DNA of 9,566 bases from an uncultured Desulfomonile sp. (GTDB lineage Bacteria > Desulfobacterota > Desulfomonilia > Desulfomonilales > Desulfomonilaceae). Both the position numbers and the translations under genes were made by a program. How positions within the stretch are numbered: position 1 is the first letter of the stretch; each line of letters starts with the position of its first letter. This document shows positions 6,959 through 9,566 of the stretch, piece after piece. The stretch covers positions 1-9,566 of the forward strand of contig CALDNG010000242.1 in assembly GCA_937915285.1 (NCBI GenBank). Direction: 5' to 3'. Under the pieces are notes generated by a model that did no database searches, was not told the DNA's origin, and worked only from the letters and a program-made list of their open reading frames with translations.

Positions 6959-9076
6959 ATGGGGAAACCTTCTTATGAAGAATTGGAGGCCAGGGTCAAA
7001 GAGCTTGAAAGGATTACAGGCCAATTGATAGACAGCGCTCTTGATCAGGAGCATCAAGAGCTTTTCGATCTCTCAATATTATGCAATATCTCTGTAGCCT
7101 TGGCATCTACTATTGATCTTGATGAGTTGCTGATCATAGTCATTGACGAGGTGAACAAGGCGCTTCTGACTGAAGGGGCAGGGGTACTCCTGTATGATGA
7201 GAACAGAGGGGATCTGTACTGGAGGCAGGTAAAGGATGCTCGCAAGATTCTGACGCCTCAGACGGAAGAACTTAGATTCCCCATGGAAAGCAGCATCGCC
7301 GGCTGGGTATTCCGTAACAATCAGCCCGCAATAGTGAATGACACATCAAAAGACGAGAGATATTATCCTGAAATAACCAAAAGAAGTGGTTTTGAGATAA
7401 AGAAGGTCCTGCAGGTGCCCCTTAACACGCGAGAAAAAACCATCGGCGTGCTAATGGCAATGAACAAGATAGGGGGAGATTTCACAGAGCAGGATGAAGC
7501 GCTACTGAGTTCCATGGGTGGCAGCGTTGCCCTGGCTGTGGAGAATGCCACGGTTTATAAAAAGCTCAAAAAATCGCGCGACGACCTGGAAATGATCTAT
7601 CGCTCCACAATGGCCCTGGCGACTACCATGGATCTGGACCATTTGCTGGAAGTAGTAGTAAACGAACTTCGAACAGCCATGGAAACTGAGGCGGCCGGGG
7701 TGTTGCTTTACGATGAAAGGCAGGATGACCTCTTTTGGCGTGAGATCCAGGATGAACGTGGGCTTATTACCTCCAAGGGAGCGGAAGTCAGGCTGCCCAT
7801 AAACAAGAGTATCAGCGGTCAGGTTTTCCAGTCAGGGGAACCTGCGCTTATCAATGATCCCAATGACAGTCCCAACTTTTTCAAACCTTTCGAGACTCTC
7901 ACCGGTTTCATAATTAGGAACGAAATCATAGTTCCGCTCCATACCAGGGAGAAAACCATCGGCTGTCTGGTGGTAATCAACAAGAAAGACGGAAAATTCA
8001 CGGATGATGATGTCCATATACTGTCATCTCTCGCCGGGGTGGTGGCGCTGTCTGTTGAGAACGCGACATTCTTCGAAGAGTTGATGACGTCCTACCGTGA
8101 ATTGGAAGAGCTAAACAGGGTAAAGTCAAAGATTTTGAACCACTTATCACATGAGTTACGCACCCCGCTGGCTATTCTGAGGGGCACGCTCATAACCATG
8201 GAAAAGAGGCTCACCGAAAAAGGCATCGCCGGATTTGACAACGCAATTGCACGTATGAACAGGCACATCCAGAGCCTGAACCGACTGGAATCACAGGTTG
8301 AGAGCATCATGATGACGGGGTACTCCTGGGAAAAAAGGTACATTACCGGCTTTCTGCAGAGCGCTCTGGATCTCATGGAAGTCCAGACAGAATTTACCCC
8401 GGAAATTAAACGCGCGGCCCAGATGATACACAAGTGGCTCGAGAAAACATTTCCGACCAGGAATGACCAGCTCGATCTCATTGAGATGCAGACTTTCGGT
8501 CAGTCTATGGAAGCGTTTGTCAAGGAGAAGGCTAATTCCGAGAATAGAAGGGTCGCCATCAATTTTGAAATGGAGAAGGGCTCCATCCTTATTCCTGCCC
8601 ATGTCCTCCAGGCGATTGAGGAAGGTCTCATCAGAAACGCCATTGAGGCTACCCCAGATGGTGGACAGGTTGATGTGACCGGCCAGGTCCGGGGAAACAG
8701 ATACATCCTGAAGGTTAAAGACACTGGAATAGGAATTCCAGAGAAGGATCAGGAGTTTATCTTTCAGGGATTTTATCCTGTCCAGGACACCGAGGCCTAT
8801 TCCAGCGGGAGACCATATTCTTTCAACGCCGGGGGGAAGGGCATCGATCTGTTGAGAATAAGAATGTTCTCGGAACTATACGGATTCAGGCTGTATTTCA
8901 TCTCCAAGAGATGTCCGCATCTTTTAGATGGAGGAATGGTTTTTCCTGGAAATATTGAAACCTGCGAACACTGTCGAACCCTCAAGGATTGCGCTGAGAA
9001 AGGTGGTTCGGAGTTCATGGTAGAATTCCAGCTTGCAGACTCGGAAAGTGTTCCGGAAATCGAAGCCGTTCAATAG
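6959..9076 (+). CDS. GAF-GAF sensor histidine kinase with Cys-rich insertion in the ATPase domain
   Basis: This soluble two-component sensor kinase (705 aa) has no transmembrane segment, so it senses a cytoplasmic signal. A short coiled coil (residues 1-20, SYEELEARVKELER) is followed by two related GAF domains (about 37-195 and 213-375). Both contain GVLLYDE, an SI(A/S)G(W/Q)VF segment and P-L-(N/H)-TREKTIG, indicating an internal duplication. HisKA follows with phospho-acceptor His398 in NHLSHELRTPLA. The ATPase domain shows the N-box RNAIEATPDGG (Asn560), G1 box DTGIGIP (588-594) and a G2-like NAGGKGIDLL (623-632). Two oddities stand out. The H-box to N-box distance is about 160 residues, some 50 more than usual. 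Near the C-terminus, Cys652, Cys669, Cys672 and Cys678 lie in an insertion before the last strand (SEFMVEFQL). There is no receiver domain and no response regulator gene nearby. The kinase call is very secure; the ligand is unknown. Confidence 0.94.
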   Translation: MGKPSYEELEARVKELERITGQLIDSALDQEHQELFDLSILCNISVALASTIDLDELLIIVIDEVNKALLTEGAGVLLYDENRGDLYWRQVKDARKILTPQTEELRFPMESSIAGWVFRNNQPAIVNDTSKDERYYPEITKRSGFEIKKVLQVPLNTREKTIGVLMAMNKIGGDFTEQDEALLSSMGGSVALAVENATVYKKLKKSRDDLEMIYRSTMALATTMDLDHLLEVVVNELRTAMETEAAGVLLYDERQDDLFWREIQDERGLITSKGAEVRLPINKSISGQVFQSGEPALINDPNDSPNFFKPFETLTGFIIRNEIIVPLHTREKTIGCLVVINKKDGKFTDDDVHILSSLAGVVALSVENATFFEELMTSYRELEELNRVKSKILNHLSHELRTPLAILRGTLITMEKRLTEKGIAGFDNAIARMNRHIQSLNRLESQVESIMMTGYSWEKRYITGFLQSALDLMEVQTEFTPEIKRAAQMIHKWLEKTFPTRNDQLDLIEMQTFGQSMEAFVKEKANSENRRVAINFEMEKGSILIPAHVLQAIEEGLIRNAIEATPDGGQVDVTGQVRGNRYILKVKDTGIGIPEKDQEFIFQGFYPVQDTEAYSSGRPYSFNAGGKGIDLLRIRMFSELYGFRLYFISKRCPHLLDGGMVFPGNIETCEHCRTLKDCAEKGGSEFMVEFQLADSESVPEIEAVQ

Positions 9077-9084
9077 CCCGTAAG

Positions 9085-9566
9085 ATGGATGCAAAAAAAG
9101 TTTTTGTTGTTCCGCAAAACGTTGAGCGTGGAAGAGCGGATAAGGTTCTGTCATGCATCCCGGATTTGAACAGGAGTCGTTCGACTCTGGCCAACCTCAT
9201 CAGGGCGGGGTTGATCAAGGTTAATGGCAAGGATCTGAGACCGTCAACGGTGATCTATCCCGGGGATGAGATCGAACTGACGGAGCCGGACCAGCCTCAG
9301 CCCTGCGGGCAGGAAGAAAGTCGGTTTCAGCTAAATATTATATTTGAAAACAGTGAATTGTTGCTGGTGGATAAGCCGGCCGGACTGGTAACGCATCCCG
9401 GGGCCGGCTCAAAGCAAGCCACCCTAATGGATCTGGTCATCCGAAAATACCCGGAAATATCGGGGGTGGGCGAAGAAGGTCGATGGGGTATTGTCCACAG
9501 ACTTGACAAAGACACGTCAGGCGTGATGGTGATAGCCAGGACCCACGAATCTCACGCACGGCTATC
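9085..9566 (+). CDS. rluD: RluA-family (RluD-like) pseudouridine synthase, 3' partial
   Basis: This enzyme converts uridine to pseudouridine in RNA; RluD-type members act on helix 69 of 23S rRNA. The frame is open to the right edge (160 codons seen of an expected roughly 300-330). An N-terminal S4 RNA-binding domain spans about residues 14-65 (RADKVLS...SRSTLANLIRAGLIKVNGK...PGDEIEL). The catalytic domain begins at NSELLLVDKPAGLVTHPG, and the motif GIVHRLDKDTSGVMVIA contains the catalytic Asp141. The start is chosen as the ATG at 9085, which places the S4 domain at the usual distance; the Shine-Dalgarno is poor. It lies only 8 nt after the kinase stop, so it is probably translated from the same message by re-initiation. 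RluC or another RluA-family paralogue remains possible because the C-terminus is missing. Confidence 0.88.
   Translation, partial: MDAKKVFVVPQNVERGRADKVLSCIPDLNRSRSTLANLIRAGLIKVNGKDLRPSTVIYPGDEIELTEPDQPQPCGQEESRFQLNIIFENSELLLVDKPAGLVTHPGAGSKQATLMDLVIRKYPEISGVGEEGRWGIVHRLDKDTSGVMVIARTHESHARL

Noticed and set aside
8092..8481. 129-codon open frame on the minus strand inside the kinase gene
   Set aside because: It lies wholly opposite a clear kinase coding region and has no recognisable domain; its composition is that of an antisense shadow.
1..9566. CRISPR arrays, tRNA or rRNA genes, prophage or insertion sequences
   Set aside because: There is no spaced direct repeat array, no cloverleaf-like segment and no transposase or integrase motif; coding regions fill nearly the whole window.

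Overview
The window looks like an ordinary chromosomal stretch of an anaerobic bacterium, most likely a sulfate-reducing or syntrophic member of the Desulfobacterota (former Deltaproteobacteria). The case rests on a soluble heterodisulfide-reductase-type complex whose HdrA subunit is fused to an MvhD/FlpD domain, a radical-SAM protein of the coproporphyrinogen-oxidase family, and a GAF-GAF histidine kinase whose N-terminus (MGKPSYEELEARVKELER) has a style common in that phylum. The lineage is inferred from protein character only. All supported genes are on the + strand, base composition looks balanced (near 50% GC by eye), and no gene-free stretch exceeds about 110 bases.

Region 1 (1-3777) is a compact Hdr operon in the order hdrA-mvhD (5' end outside the window), hdrC, hdrB. 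The first two overlap by ATGA and the third follows after 20 nt. Together they encode a cytoplasmic flavin and iron-sulfur electron-transfer complex of the kind that performs flavin-based electron bifurcation or confurcation. No hydrogenase, formate dehydrogenase, MetVF or Flox partner is visible, so the electron donor and acceptor are unknown from this window.

Region 2 (3778-4861) holds an Mrp/ApbC/NBP35-type iron-sulfur carrier ATPase. It is preceded by a strong bulged hairpin directly after hdrB, and followed by a short intergenic region with a weak terminator-like hairpin and a perfect 11-bp inverted repeat that competes with it. An Fe-S carrier beside an operon needing many clusters is functionally coherent.

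Region 3 (4862-6921) encodes a rhomboid intramembrane serine protease with an intact Ser/His dyad, then a HemN/HemW-family radical-SAM enzyme that fits neither canonical HemN nor canonical HemW.

Region 4 (6922-9566) encodes a soluble hybrid-free sensor kinase (two GAF domains, HisKA, HATPase) carrying a four-cysteine insertion inside its ATPase domain. Eight nt later comes the 5' part of an RluA-family (RluD-like) pseudouridine synthase that runs off the end.

I found no CRISPR array, tRNA, rRNA, insertion sequence or phage gene. I do not see a clearly new multi-gene system. The most interesting points are the Cys-rich kinase insertion, the divergent radical-SAM protein, the HdrA-MvhD fusion with an irregular ferredoxin motif, and the two RNA-structure candidates around mrp.
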